A stretch of 64,000 nucleotides of DNA from Cutaneotrichosporon cavernicola (lineage: Eukaryota > Basidiomycota > Tremellomycetes > Trichosporonales > Trichosporonaceae): contig NC_083397.1 in assembly GCF_030864355.1 (NCBI RefSeq), positions 1,116,001 to 1,180,000 of the forward strand, in the 5' to 3' direction. Made by a program: the position numbers and the translations under genes. A model generated the notes under the pieces. That model was not told the DNA's origin, made no database searches, and saw only the letters and a program-made list of their open reading frames with translations. Every line of letters starts with the position of its first letter. Positions within the stretch are counted from its first letter, which is position 1. Of this stretch, positions 22,801 to 34,418 are shown in pieces.

Positions 22801-25526
22801 GGATTAACAAGCTCATCAACAGAGCTCAGGCCGTTCGGACGATCCAGCGCAACGCTCGCGCTTATATCGAGCTGCGCGACTGGCCGTGGTGGTCACTCTA
22901 CACCAAGGTTCGCCCACTGCTGGCCGCTACGCGCACCGACGACGAACTTGCCAAGAAGCGTGCTGAGCTTACAATGGCCAAGGAGCGTGCAGAGCGCGAC
23001 GAGGCGGAGAAGCTGCGCTTGGAAGAACTCCGAACCTCTCTGCTCGCTGAGAAGGAGAAGGTCGAGAAGGACCTAACCTCTGAGCGGTCGCTGGCCCTCG
23101 AGAAGGAACAGATGCTGGAGCGCTCCAAGGTTCACGAGGCGGAGCTGAACGACCGCGTGGCGGAGCTCGAGACTGAGATGGAGAAGCTCAACATCGCACG
23201 CGACGATGCCACAGCAACCAACGAGAAGCAAGCGGTTAATCTCGCCGACGCGCAGCTTCAGAACACGCAGCTCCACAAGAAGATCGAGCTCCTGGAGAAG
23301 CTCAGCACTGAGCAGAAGGCACGCGAGACCGACGTCATGGGCAAACTCAGCAAGGAGATTGAATCAACGACGAAGATCGAGAACGAGAAGAACGACCTGG
23401 CTCGCCAGCTCGAAGACCTGCGTAGAGACGTGGCGAAGCGCGACGACGCGTCACGTCGGGCCAAGGAGAAGGTTGATGGCCACGCCACCGAGCTTCAGAA
23501 GCTGCTTTCCGAGGAGAAGAAGAAGAGCGAAGGCCTCGCCGCCCAAATCGTTGCACTCAACAGGGACGCGAAGCGACGGGACGACGAGCTTAGAGACGTC
23601 CAAGAGATGTCCAAGGCACACGAGAGCACTATCAGCGCCAAGCAACTCGCCATCACCGACCTTGCTCACAAGCACGCCGCCTCCGTTAAGGCGCACGAGG
23701 CAAGCGAGGCTGTCAACACTCGCCTTAAGTCAGAGATCGAGAACCTCAAGGTGACCATTTCTTCGCGCGACAAGGAGAAGCAGACCGAGGGCGCCGAACG
23801 CACCAAGCTCCTAAAGTCTCTCGATGAGCTGCGGACGGTCATGGAGACTAAGACATCGGAGGGTATTAAGCTCCGTGAGGCTGAGAAGAGCCGTCAGGTC
23901 GAGATTGCCGGGCTGCGTACAGAGGCAACCCAGCACCAAAAGAGCCTCGAGGACTTCAAGCGCATCACGCGCGAGGCAGCGAGTAAGCTCAAGCTCGAGG
24001 TTGATGCACTGCGCCAGCGCCACAGCGCCGCAGAGAAGGAGCTCAAATCGACGACTGAGCGCCTGCGATCCAAGACTAGCGACTTTGAGAAGCTCGAGGC
24101 GGCTGCTGCGAACGCAAACAAGTCGCACAAGGGTGTACAGGCTGAGCTCGAGTCGACACGTACTCTCCTCAAATCGACCGAGAAGGAGCTACGTACTTCC
24201 CAGATCATGGGAGAGGTGAGCTTCAGTACGTGTGGCCAAGCTAACATACAGGACCTGCAGCGTGCCCTGCGCGAGAAGGACGACAAATTTGCCGACCTCG
24301 AGGACGCGCTCCTCCCTCTCGAACACGAGCGTGATATCCTTCGCAAGCGCCTCGAGGAAGCTAACACGCAACTGGCGAGTGAGATCACCAAGCGGCAAGG
24401 ATTCCAGCGTCAGATCCACAGCATGGAGGAGCAGGTTATCGCGCACCGCAACGACCTCAACGAGCTGGAGCGTGACCTCACTGACGCTGCTGGCAACATC
24501 CAGCAGCGCGACAGCGAGATTGCGCTGCTGCGCAGCCGCGAGAACAAGACGATTGTCGAGCACGTTCACGTCCTCGAGTCGGCCAAGAAGGTCACCGACC
24601 GACAGCTCAAGGAGCAGGTCAACGAGAACAAGCGTCTGAACCAGATTCTCAAGTCATTGGAAACGCACCGCAACCGCCTGCAGGCCGACCTCGACGACGC
24701 ACAGATGGAGGTCGAGTCGCTCAAGAAGACCAAGAACAAAGCAATCCGGCAGGCGCGAGCGTCGCTCGGCATGGAGGACAAGGGCTCGGCCGCACTTCTG
24801 GAGGAAGAACGGCGCGCGCGCGCTCAGGCAGAGGCACGGGCAGCGGCTCTGGAGCGTGATCTCGCAGACGCAAAGCGGCGTACGTCTGTGGCCGCACTGA
24901 GTCCCAAGCGTACCGTTTCCGGCTCCGGTGACATCAAGCTGCAGCGGGCACTCGATGAGATATCTCGCCTACAGAAGGAGAACACCCGCCTGAGCGAGTC
25001 ACGGCACGCGAAGCGCGGGAGCCGCGATGAACTGCTGCGCGGGCTGCAGCAGAGCTCGGAGGCACTTGGGCGAGACATGAGCGACCAGCTGCGGCGGCTC
25101 GACGCGGCCAACCGCAGGGTTGGCTCAAACAGCGTGGACGTGGAGAAGAAGCGCCTTGAGTTAGAGCTCGCAGGGGTGCGGCAGCAGCTCGACGACGAAC
25201 GCGAGGAGAAGGACTTCTTGCTGGCTAAGCTCACGGGCGACAGCAAGGGCAAGAAGCCTCCCTGTACGTGGCGGAACTTGGACGAGCGACGAGGGCTGAC
25301 ACTAGATGAACAGGCTATGTACAGCCACTTTCGTCTCAAGGCCAAGGCACTGCGTTCACAGCTCGACCACTGGCTCGCCATGGAGGACCTGAACGCCAAC
25401 AACGGTAAGCTCACGCCGCACTCGACGGGTGGGAGCTCGAGCTTGCCCTTCACCGAGGACGTGGTGCGCCTCAAGGAGCTCCTCAGCCAGCTCGACCACG
25501 AGACGTCGCCTTTCACGCGGCGGTAG
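19868..25526 (+). CDS. Class II myosin heavy chain
   Basis: The exons are 19868..19950, 20171..20435, 20480..20490, 20531..20704, 20740..21194, 21230..21698, then 21734..25526 interrupted by two introns that keep frame (24216..24251 and 25264..25305), giving about 1723 residues. The motor has P-loop GESGAGKT (179-186), switch [10 protein letters not shown] (~268) and switch II LDIAGFE (~492). A lever arm with IQ-like sequence ([19 protein letters not shown]) leads into [14 protein letters not shown], which marks class II, and then ~850 residues of heptad coiled coil. Exon 3 is an 11-nt micro-exon coding TYSG, needed to join SIY to [13 protein letters not shown]. Fungal myosin II assembles in the contractile ring for cytokinesis. 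Both in-frame introns have good donors and branch sites; if retained, the product gains 12 and 14 residues. Confidence 0.95.
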
Positions 25527-25954
25527 AGTTGTAGGGATTGTATATTACGGACATTGTATAGTAGTAGGGTATGGAGTAGGAACTTGGGCACTACGACCTG
25601 GGGGCCAGGAGGAAAGTTTGGAGGGCCTGTGGCAGTTCCGCGAGGATGCAACAACGCGACGGCCCCTCCCCGCGCTTTCCACGCCATTGCTCTGAGTCTA
25701 CGGGGCAATACCACCACCAACACTCCGCGCTTTCTTTGCCGCGATTCCGGCCATCACCACCGCTTGTCAATTCAATGACCATCCTAAGTGGAACTCCAGC
25801 ACGGGCGACCAGCTCGGCCACCCAGCCTGCAGTTCCATCCAACTTCTCCACCAGCAACCACCAAACTGCCCGTCTGAACGTCCACACGGTGCATCCCTGC
25901 TGCAAAACACCCTCCGCTCACCTCAAAAGACCTGCAAAAATCCCAAACACCAGC
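25527..25954. other. Intergenic spacer
   Basis: This is the 3' flank of the myosin gene up to the tRNA-Leu gene. No other coding or RNA feature was seen. Confidence 0.6.
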
Positions 25955-26076
25955 GGCGAGATGGCCGAGCGGTCTAAGGCGCTGTGTTAAGGTGACTTCC
26001 CAACCCTCCGAGAGCAGGATTTGGGCACGAGCATCTCCGCAGTCTTCGGACGTGGGTTCGAATCCCACTCTCGTCA
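25955..26076 (+). tRNA. tRNA-Leu (AAG) with 44-nt intron
   Basis: The acceptor stem GGCGAGA/TCTCGTC has one G-T pair, the D arm is GCC/GGC, and the anticodon stem is CTGTG/CGCAG. Loop TT-AAG-G puts anticodon AAG at 25989-25991. A 44-nt intron (25993..26036) sits after base 37. The variable arm is a short GTC-TTCG-GAC hairpin, and the T arm is GTGGG-TTCGAAT-CCCAC. Discriminator A fits leucine. The long variable arm and the AAG anticodon agree. Confidence 0.9.
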
Positions 26077-26263
26077 ACAGGGCATTCAGTTGCTCAGCCA
26101 ACCTTTTTGGATGTGTTTGGGAGCGCCAGAGGTGGGGGAAGCTGGAAGCGAGTCAAGGGAGGTGGGAGTTGGATTTTTTGTGGGGTGGAGGTGGGAGTTC
26201 GGTTGGTCCTTCTCAAGATCCCTTCGCAATCCCCTGAGGCGTTTGTTGACGCGGCTGAACTAA

Positions 26264-26793
26264 TCATTCAACAGCGATCAACTGCCGACGCTTTGGGAGG
26301 ACCGAGTTGCCAGTGACGAGGACGACTTCGAGCTTCATGGCGTAGATGAGAGCGCCATCCTTCTCCTGGTTGGAGGTGAGGTAACCTCGGGGTTATCGAG
26401 GACCTCGTTGATGCTGTCGAGCGTGTGCGACAGGAAGTTTCGATCGTACTGGTACATGAGGCGGATCTCGGTCATGATGACTTCACAGCGCTCGAGGCTC
26501 ATGTTTGCAATCTTCTCCTCGGCGTCGGCAAGTTCAGCCGCAGTGGCTTCAATGCCGAGACTGAAATCAGCGGAGAACTCAAAGGCACTCACCCCTTGGC
26601 ATGCTCCTCGGTAACCTCCTCATCGACGACCGTGTTGGCGTCATAGACGCCCACGTGACCGACAGCGTTCTTCTTCTCATCGCGGGACACGTTGGGAGTA
26701 TCCTCGGACTTGTCATACCAGATAGATAACAATCTGTGCCTGGTACCTCACCTTGGGATCAGAACCGCGGCATGTACCAAGTGAAGTGTCCAT
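26264..26793 (-). pseudogene. Degenerate gene fragment, possibly oligopeptide-transporter (OPT) N-terminus
   Basis: Spliced exons 26793..26752, 26708..26593 and from 26560 keep frame through about 128 residues of hydrophilic, acidic sequence (DEKKNAVGHVGVYDAN, AELADAEEKIANMS). The reading then needs a 20-nt gap (26385..26366), too short for an intron here, to continue into EKDGALIYAMKLEVVLVTGN and a stop at 26264. Without that gap it stops at 26335. The order of segments (acidic lead, LDSINEVLDNPE, MKLE-x-VLVTGNS) resembles what I remember of the cytosolic N-terminus of fungal OPT peptide transporters, but no membrane segment follows. It is most likely a truncated, frameshifted remnant ending close to the tRNA-Leu gene. 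It could instead be a small intact gene ending at 26335. Confidence 0.4.
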
Positions 26794-27491
26794 GTAGTCC
26801 AAGGTCTCAGATCAGCGTGTTGACTGAATCGCCATTGCGGCGCAATCAATGCGCGACCAACCCCTTCGGTGAGGTGCTCATCAGAGCGCGCCAGTAGAGC
26901 CGCGGCCGCGACTTGGTCTTGCTCGGCGTTGTAGCACCATTCTCCACCCAGCCTCGGTTATCACTTGGGGCTATTGGCTTTGGCTTTGTGGTACTAGTGC
27001 CAGCGATAAGTAATCGCTTCTTTAGTGATAGCTGTACTGTATCTGGTTATTCGGGAAAATGTGATGCCGGGCAAGCTGGCAAATGAGTAAACCAGCGGCG
27101 GGGTGATGTTATCGGCTGGATGCTATCGGCCGGATCTCAACTGTCTCACCATAAGCAGCAGGAAATTGATCATATTCTGTTAAAAGCAGGTGCTCACATA
27201 TGCAGATCGATGAGATTGATGCTCCGGGGTTGAACAGGTGGTGCCAAGGTGGTGCCGCTACATGGCCCCACGACCCCACGCCGGCCACTACATGCCGCCG
27301 ATGCTTGTGCAATTCTTCGTCTCCTGTCTGTTGGAGCCTTTGCTGGCCCCCTGCTCTCGTTGGTATTACGCATTGTCGGATGGAGAAGTTGAGAAGAGTT
27401 CAACTACACCATGCGGTATTCGGAATGACGCAATGCACCCGAGATCGACCGAGCAGGTGGAGGTTGCCTAACCATCATCCAGTCCGCCAAC
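26794..27491. other. Intergenic region
   Basis: About 700 bp between the broken gene and the MBL-fold gene. No convincing frame or RNA was seen; open frames are short shadows. Confidence 0.55.
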
Positions 27492-28821
27492 ATGGTCTCA
27501 CTTACACGCGTCGATAAGCTCGAATACCTCGTCCTCGTGGACAACAGTGGGTTGCCTACATACGCTGCTGATACAGGTATCGAGCGGCTGTCCAAGTTGC
27601 CGCCCGGCTTCTCGCACGAGCTACCCGCCCACCTCGCCCACGCTCACAAGGATGAGTTGACCGGCTTGCCCGTCACAGCCTTTGAGGACTTTTGCTGTGG
27701 TGCCCATGGGCTGAGTATCTTGATTGTAAGTCTGCATTAGTTCAGAGTGTAAGAGTGCCAGAACCCCAGTCAAGGTTGAAACCCGGGCAAGCGGCTTGCT
27801 TGATCCGCGCCTCGAAATGCAGCGTCGACGGTCCTCCGTCCCCGTCCCCGTCCCCATTCCAACGGACGGAAACCTACGTGGTCCACTAACAGCAGACGAC
27901 CACAATCCAAGGCCGCACTCACCAGGTACTGTTCGATGCGGGGCCCGAAGGTCTGTCCATCGACCGGAATGTACAGAGCATGCGGACCGACCTTACCGCC
28001 CTCGACGCCCTGGTCCTCTCCCATTGGCACCGGGACCGTGAGTCGGCGCTCCGCGTCATCTAACACCAGACTCTGGAGGAATCCTCCGTGCCCTCGAAAT
28101 GCGGAACGAGCAGGCCGCCGCGGCGGGCAAGGCCATCCATCCCGTCAGTGTGGACCTGCATCCCGACCGGCCTATCCGCCGCGGTTTAGCCCCAGGACCA
28201 AAGTACATTCCGGTGACAAACTGGCTGCCCGACCCGACCTTTGAAGAGATGGCGGAACGGAACGGACGTGCAGATCTACATGCCGACGCACACGAGATTA
28301 CCGTCAATGGCCCGTCTGGCGTGTTTGTGTCGGGCGAGATTCCGCGCGTTCACCCCTGGGAGAAGGGGCTCAAGGGCGCCGTGACATGGATGGTGGATAA
28401 TGACGGGACGGGCGAGTGGTGTACCGACGAAAAGCTGGCCGATGAGCGATACGTTGCCGTCGACGTCAAGGGTAAGGGCCTCGTGCTTTTCTCGGCTTGC
28501 TCGCACGCCGGTATTTGCAATGTCGTGACGGATGCCGTCCGCCGTTTCGACCGCCCCGTTTACCAGGTTGTTGGGGGACTACACCTAATTCCTGTTGAGA
28601 CTCAGCCCGTTGCGGAGACGGTCGAATTCCTCGCTACCAAGGTTCACCCGCGGCCCCAGTGGATCGTCCCCCTCCACTGTACTGGGTTTGCGCCTCGCGC
28701 GGCTCTGGCCGAGGCGTTCGGCGACCGATGTGTGCCCAGCGGCGTGGGGATCAAGGTGGTCGTGCAAGGAGACGACGCGGCCGATGCCAAGCTCGACGAT
28801 GAGGGCATGCAGGGCATCTAG
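27492..28821 (+). CDS. Metallo-beta-lactamase-fold hydrolase
   Basis: The three exons 27492..27725, 27896..28037 and 28070..28821 give 375 residues. The zinc-binding motif SHWHRDH (H121, H123, D125, H126) is completed by the 32-nt intron 28038..28069. Later metal ligands are likely in SACSHAG and the final PLHCTG. Fold order and the GGLHL segment resemble the COG1237 group (7,8-dihydropterin-6-methyl-4-(ribofuranosyl)aminobenzene 5'-phosphate synthase-like), whose fungal substrates are unknown. No signal peptide is seen, so it is presumably cytosolic. The first intron (170 nt) is longer than usual here and contains a CCCGTCC short repeat. It converges on the alcohol dehydrogenase gene 109 bp downstream. 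Confidence 0.88.
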
Positions 28822-28930
28822 AAGGGTTAAGCTTGTGTAACGACCTGGGACGCAACCGAACTACTCCACGCTATAGCTACATTCATGCTACAGATCTACG
28901 ATCCTCGCCAAGTACTTTCTCACTGACACC

Positions 28931-30063
28931 CTAGTTGTCATTCACAAGGACGTAGCGGTAGCGGGCCTTGCCCGCGGCAAAGTCGTCGAGGGCCTGGTTG
29001 GCGTCCTTCATAGGACGAGTCTCGACCCAAGTCGTGACTCCCTTCTCAACAGCGAGCTTGAACATGTCGCGCAGCTCAGCTGGCGAGCCAATGAGCGATC
29101 CCGAGAGCGACTTGCCGAAGAGGGCACGGCCGGGGACCTTGGGGAGACCAGAGTTGGGAAGGCCGACAATGATGATGTTGCCTCCGATCTTGAGGAGAGG
29201 GAGGTAGAAATCGGAAAGAGGCATGTCGTCCTGGTACGAAGTGACGAGGAGGATGTCGAACGTGTTGCGGTGCTCGGCGAGGACGGCCTCCTTGTCGGCA
29301 GCCGCAATAAAGCCCGTGGCGCCGAGCTTGACCGAGTCCGCTGCCTTCGAGTTCGAGTGCGAGATGGCATACGTGTCCGCACCAAGAGCCGTAGAGAACT
29401 GCACACCGAGGTGGCCGAGACCACCAATACCAACGACACCGACCTTCTTACCTGGGCTGGCGCCCCAGCGCTTAAGAGGCGAGTAGACAGTCACACCGGC
29501 GCAGAGCATTGGCGCCGCGACAGCACTGTCGAGCTCGTCAGGGATCGGAATGGCAAAGTGTCCCGAAGCCTGGTAGTAGTCTGCGTACCCACCCTGCGTG
29601 AAGGGCTGGACAGAGTCGTTCGTCTTGCCCTGGTACGTCCCGCGGTTGCCATTGAGGCAGTAGTTCTCGAGATCGTGCGTGCAGTTGGCGCACTTGCGGC
29701 ACGAACCGCACTCAGCTCCGTAACCCACGCGGTCGCCAACCTTGTGCCCAGACTTCGGTCCAGCCTTAACGACGCGGCCAACGATCTCGTGGCCCACAAT
29801 GGCTGGGAAGCGGCCGTGGTTCTCCCAGCCGCAAGTGATAACGTGGACATCGGTCTAATGTCAACACGGAAGTTAAAGAGTCTCAGGCTTTAGGCAGTCA
29901 AAACACCTACACCACAGATGCCGCAGCACTCAATCTTGAGGATGATGTCGTCGTCGTCGAACTTGCGGGGCGTGTAGGCGTGCTCCTTGAGGTTAAACTT
30001 GTTCTCGTCCTGTGGTCCCATGGCAGCATGGCCGGTGAACTTGGCGGGAATGTCGGCGGACAT
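28931..30063 (-). CDS. Zinc-dependent alcohol dehydrogenase (cinnamyl-alcohol/ADH6 type)
   Basis: The two exons 30063..29911 and 29854..28931 give 358 residues, the normal length for the family. The catalytic zinc site is in ECCGICGTDVH and GHEIVGRV. Four structural-zinc cysteines are in CGSCRKCANCTHDLENYC. The Rossmann motif GIGGLGHLGVQF is followed by SHSNSK, where a Ser in place of an acidic residue points to NADPH rather than NADH. Such enzymes reduce medium-chain and aromatic aldehydes to alcohols in the cytosol, often for detoxification. The start at 30063 was chosen because the family begins just upstream of AKFTGHA and no ATG-linked extension is plausible. Confidence 0.95.
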
Positions 30064-30746
30064 GACGGATTTTGAGATGGAGTGAGGTAAACTTGAGAAA
30101 AGAAGAGAGATAGAGAGAAAAAGAGTTCCAGTCAACGACACCGAGGTGAGGAGGGCTTGGACGGGTAAACCACATCCCTTCATCCGTTAACATGTTACTG
30201 AACACCAACCTCCACCTCCACCTACCTCCACCTACCTCCACCTTATCCATCTTGGAGCGATAACAACCGCGGGTTTGATCCAGCCGTGGCAGCAACAACA
30301 TTCCCCCCTTAGCCAATGCCTGCAGACGCTGATCCCCTTCTCAACTACTTCCTGGAGCACTCTAGCAGTCTTCCTGGTCGAGATAACGTATTTTGGAACC
30401 GAACTCGCTTGTGCTTGTGGCTGACTGAACAAAGTGGAGGTGATCAAAGTGGAGTGGAGGTCAGACCATTATTAAGCAGCTTGCGCTCAAGTGAACGACG
30501 CCACTTGTTACAGGTACATCCGTTAATAACCCCCTAGGCAGTGGAATTGGACAAGCCATTCAGGGTGCTGAGGAACCAAAGTAACAGTGTGTGACGTCTT
30601 GCGGTGGAAGGGCCCTTTGTCCGCGAGGGACGTCGACAAAGTTCATTCCCATTGCGACAGTCAGACGTGAACATCCGCACAGTAGCCCGTCAGTCCAGAT
30701 GTACATCGAGAATACATGTATTCGAAACATGGACAGATCCAAAAAA
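30064..30746. other. Intergenic region with CCACCT repeat
   Basis: It covers the alcohol dehydrogenase promoter and the 3' flank of the phosphodiesterase gene. A short tandem repeat of CCTCCA/CCTACCTCCA lies at about 30206-30243. Nothing else was seen. Confidence 0.55.
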
Positions 30747-33700
30747 TTACGGCTTGCTGCGAACAAGCAGCGCATCGGGGGTGGACATCCGGCGGCCTTG
30801 TGAGGCTGGGTCAAAGCCAGTGAGTGCGAGGAGGTGTCGTTCGAGCAGCGAGCGCTCCTTGACCTCGTCGCGGTAGACGGCGCGGAAGGCTTGCGCGTGC
30901 GCGATTGGGGACGGCGGGGCGCGAGCCACAGTCGCAGGCGACGCGGGTGGGGACGCTTTAGGCGACGAACCGCCGGTGCTCTGTGCGACGAGCTTCTGGG
31001 GGAGTATGAGAGGGAAGAGCGAGCCGTAGCGGTCGTCCTCGGCGACAGGGAGGGGCGCGTTGATAGAAGCGCGGAGAGCCATCGTGTATAACTCATTTGC
31101 GGCTTCGTCAGCCTCGAGCTGCTCGAGGCGCTTCTTCCACACTGCGCGGTTGGCTATTACACTTTCGGCCAGACTCTCGAGTTCGGGAAGCACATCGGCA
31201 GCCGCGCGGAATAGCGGATGTGTGAATAAGTCAATGAAGCCAATCTGACCCTTGGCCTGTAAGCGCGCGTCAACGCCGGCGACGACCGAGACGGGCAGCC
31301 CGAGCTCCTCCTCCAGGGACGCCTGTTTGCCCCACTCGTCGAGGAGCACCACCGACCAGTGCTCCGAGACGTCCATTGGGCGTGAGGGGTTACTGATGTC
31401 CGCGCATTTTATTAGCGCCTGGCACACCATGATGCGGTCCTCCTCAACGAGCTGGTCGCGCTCGAGCGGCTCGATGCCACGCACGATCTCGCCGAGCTCC
31501 TTCAGCCGATGGATCCACGCAAAGTGGAGGCTCATGTCGGTCGCCAGGATCGCACTGTACAGTACGCGACGGAAACCTCGGGTGTCGAGCTTGGCGCGGG
31601 CTGGGTGCTCGGCCGCTTGCGCCATCGTTGGGGACGCGAGGAGGAACCCGAAGCCATGCTTGCGCAGAAGCTGCACGGTGAGCATGCAGTGCATGTTCTC
31701 GAGCACCGACTTGTCGTCGTAGACGACGGACAGAGGCACCTTGGCGTTTTTCTCATGTCAGCGAATGGCCCATCAAAAGTGGCTCACCATGAAGGCGTTG
31801 CTCAATCCCGGGTGACCGACATCGTGACCCATTGCGGCGATGACGATTGCCAGCACATCTTGCGGTCGCAGGATCTCGCGAGCTCTGGCCGTGCCGCGAC
31901 CCATAGATGGCCGCTCTGCCTCGGACGAACGCTTCCACGGTGGTGTTGATCCGGGATGCAGGTCACGGAGCCACACAAACGGCGGAGCGACGTTGATGCG
32001 GGCTAGGAATAGGTACGTCGCCTGCAGGACGTCAATCGCGTGGACGTAGTTGTGGTAAGGGTTTGGAGCATGGTAGATGGCGCGGACGGCGAAGAGCCAC
32101 TTCTTCATAGCGTTGAAACTGAGTCCAAGTTGGGCGACGCCATCCATGCTGAGCACGGACTGGAAGAGGAGACAAGCGATGCGGAAGAGGTCCCTCTGGT
32201 TGAGCTGATGAGGGCGGAAACCCCAGTTGTCCAGAATGTCGACAAGGCGCACACGATCTTCTCGCGACAAGGGTGCTGCAAACCTGCTGTCAGCGTAGGT
32301 GTCAAATGACTCACTCATCGTAGTCGCCCATCTGCACGTCGATGGACGTCATGGTCTGGTTGTACATGTCCCCAAGGACCTCGGCGAACTGGGTAGAACT
32401 GTTCCCGTCGGCGACCTCCTGCTCGTGTTCGCCTGCGACAACATTGATGTGGTTCGACGTGTCTTCCACGGATTCACCAGACCCATCGATTGTCTCCATC
32501 CTCTTGGATGCGCGGTCGAAGGCCAATGCAAGACCACCCGTATCCACACTGCGGCGCCTGGCGGCCTCGTTAGCCGCCTCCGACGTTCCCAACAGTCTGT
32601 TAAGGTGGGATGGGAACGAGAAGTCATCAAGGGTCATGAGCGGAGTCTTTGGTGTCAGGTTCGTCGCGTTGGAGGATCCCGAGGTGCTCTGTAGCGACTC
32701 TGCTGGGATTTCCTGCGTGATGCTAGAGCTGAGCGCACTGAGCCCGACGCTTCCCGTCGACGAGCCGGAGACTACGCGGTTGAGTGACAGGTGCGATATT
32801 TGGGTGCTCCTCCGCCGTCGCTGGGAGGAGAACGACGCTGTGAGGACCTTTTCACTCTCATGCTCAGCACCCATCGACAGGGCTGTCGGCGTGAGGACGA
32901 CCTTGGCATCTTCTTCAATGATTGGCGAGAACTGCAGAGCGGACGAGGCCGGGGAGCCCGCCAGTGCGACAGTTGACGAGGTGCCGTCGTTGGCGGCTGT
33001 CACGAGCATTTTCAGCGATGCCACCGTCCGGCCGTCGTACGGTGGGTGCAGAACACCAGCTGTACCGGCCTCAAGACATTCACTTATCGACGACTGCCCG
33101 AGGCTGCCGTGGGCGAGGTATCCGATGACAATGGGCTGGTCGTCATCTGGGCCGATCTGCTTCTGGATCACGTCCTTGACACTCTGGATGCGACCCAGAA
33201 TTTGGTTGAGGAATTCGTCCTCGGTCTTCCTTGCGCGTTCCATGAGATCTTGCTGGAAGCAGACGGCTGAAGGGGTGGTACCCGAAGCGAGGAAGAGCGA
33301 GAGGGAGGGAAGAGGTGGGGCGTCTCCGAAAGGGACAAGGACCACCTGCTGAACCTTTGATGTCGAGCCAGGAGTACTGAGACTGGTGGACGGCGATTGA
33401 GAGTTTGCCAAGATGTTCGGAAGGTGGGTGACATGCCGGACGACTGCCACTGTGAACGACGTTAGCCTCGAAGCCAGTGAAACGACCGGAAGCGATGAAT
33501 AGGAACTGGATGCCTGTTTCGGTTCAAGTCGAAATCGATTGGCAGTATCCAACCGCCGTTGAGTGCCGCTCCCACCAGACAATGCGAGATCACGTCACAG
33601 AGGTAGAGGACAAGACGTCGATGCAGGGACAAGGTGATGCACACGCAGCGATCTTCAGGTGATCTTCCTCGATCGATCAATAGTGCAAACAAGTAGCCCC

Positions 33701-34418
33701 GCCTGGTCCCGGGCACAGACTGCCCACGGTCTCACGGAAACAGCGGTGAGCAGCCACCAGCCCAGAGGCCAGGCAAATGCAGAGAGCACGGATCATGAGA
33801 CTGCGGGAGCCCGTCGCTTAGAGCTTGGCCGGCTCGGGAAGCAGAGGAAGACAAGACCCGGAACGGGAACGCGCCCGGAATGCGCCGCAACTCACCTTCA
33901 ACGCCACTTGCACGGAAGAGATCCACGAGATCGTCGCCTTCGTTCTGCGTACGACCGCGACCGAGGTTCGGCAGCCCCTGGCCGCTGGGGAACGCCACAC
34001 TGGCACGGGGCTTGCTGAGCGCTGGCGAGCTGGCAAGGTGGTCCGGGATCGACGGCTTGGGGCTCAGGCCTGATCTGCGCGGCTTGTCGGAAAACGGGGA
34101 AAGGGATGAGAGTGGCGAGAAGCCACCCATGGACGTGGGGCTGAGTGAAGGCTTGGACTGTCTCGTCTCAAGATGAGGCGCGAGGCTGAGCCGGCGGCTC
34201 TGGACGATCGGGGGTTCGTCGGCCTCGTCATTGGCGTCGGCACTGGTGGTCCACGACGACGCGAGGCCGCTGAGTCGTGGCACTGCGTTACCCGAGTTAC
34301 GTGGGACCAGAGACGGTGCTGCCTTGTTGCGGCCTGGAGCGTGGGCCGAGAGAGCGTCCGGCAGCAGCACGAGCACTGCCAGTGGCGCAGACGGCATCGC
34401 TGATCGCGTGCCCGGCAT
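30747..34418 (-). CDS. PDE2: 3',5'-cyclic-nucleotide phosphodiesterase (class I) with receiver-like N-terminus
   Basis: The four exons 34418..33896, 33449..32315, 32283..31788 and 31751..30747 give 1052 residues. The C-terminal half is a class I PDE catalytic domain: HNYVHAIDV (~630), MGHDVGHPG (~705) and CADISNPSRP carry the metal-binding His/Asp residues of the HD fold. These enzymes hydrolyse cAMP to AMP and damp PKA signalling. The N-terminal ~550 residues hold segments that look like a degenerate response-regulator receiver (VLVLLPDAL, VVLVPFGDAP, CLEAGTAGVLHPPYDG) without a clear phospho-acceptor Asp, split by Ser-rich stretches. The intron 33895..33450 is 446 nt, about ten times the local norm, and might hide another exon. 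Assignment to PDE2 is by domain class; the symbol is tentative. Confidence 0.9.

Noticed and set aside
32342..33352. 336-codon plus-strand frame antisense to the phosphodiesterase
   Set aside because: It is a mirror of the Ser-rich region, with no motif or promoter.
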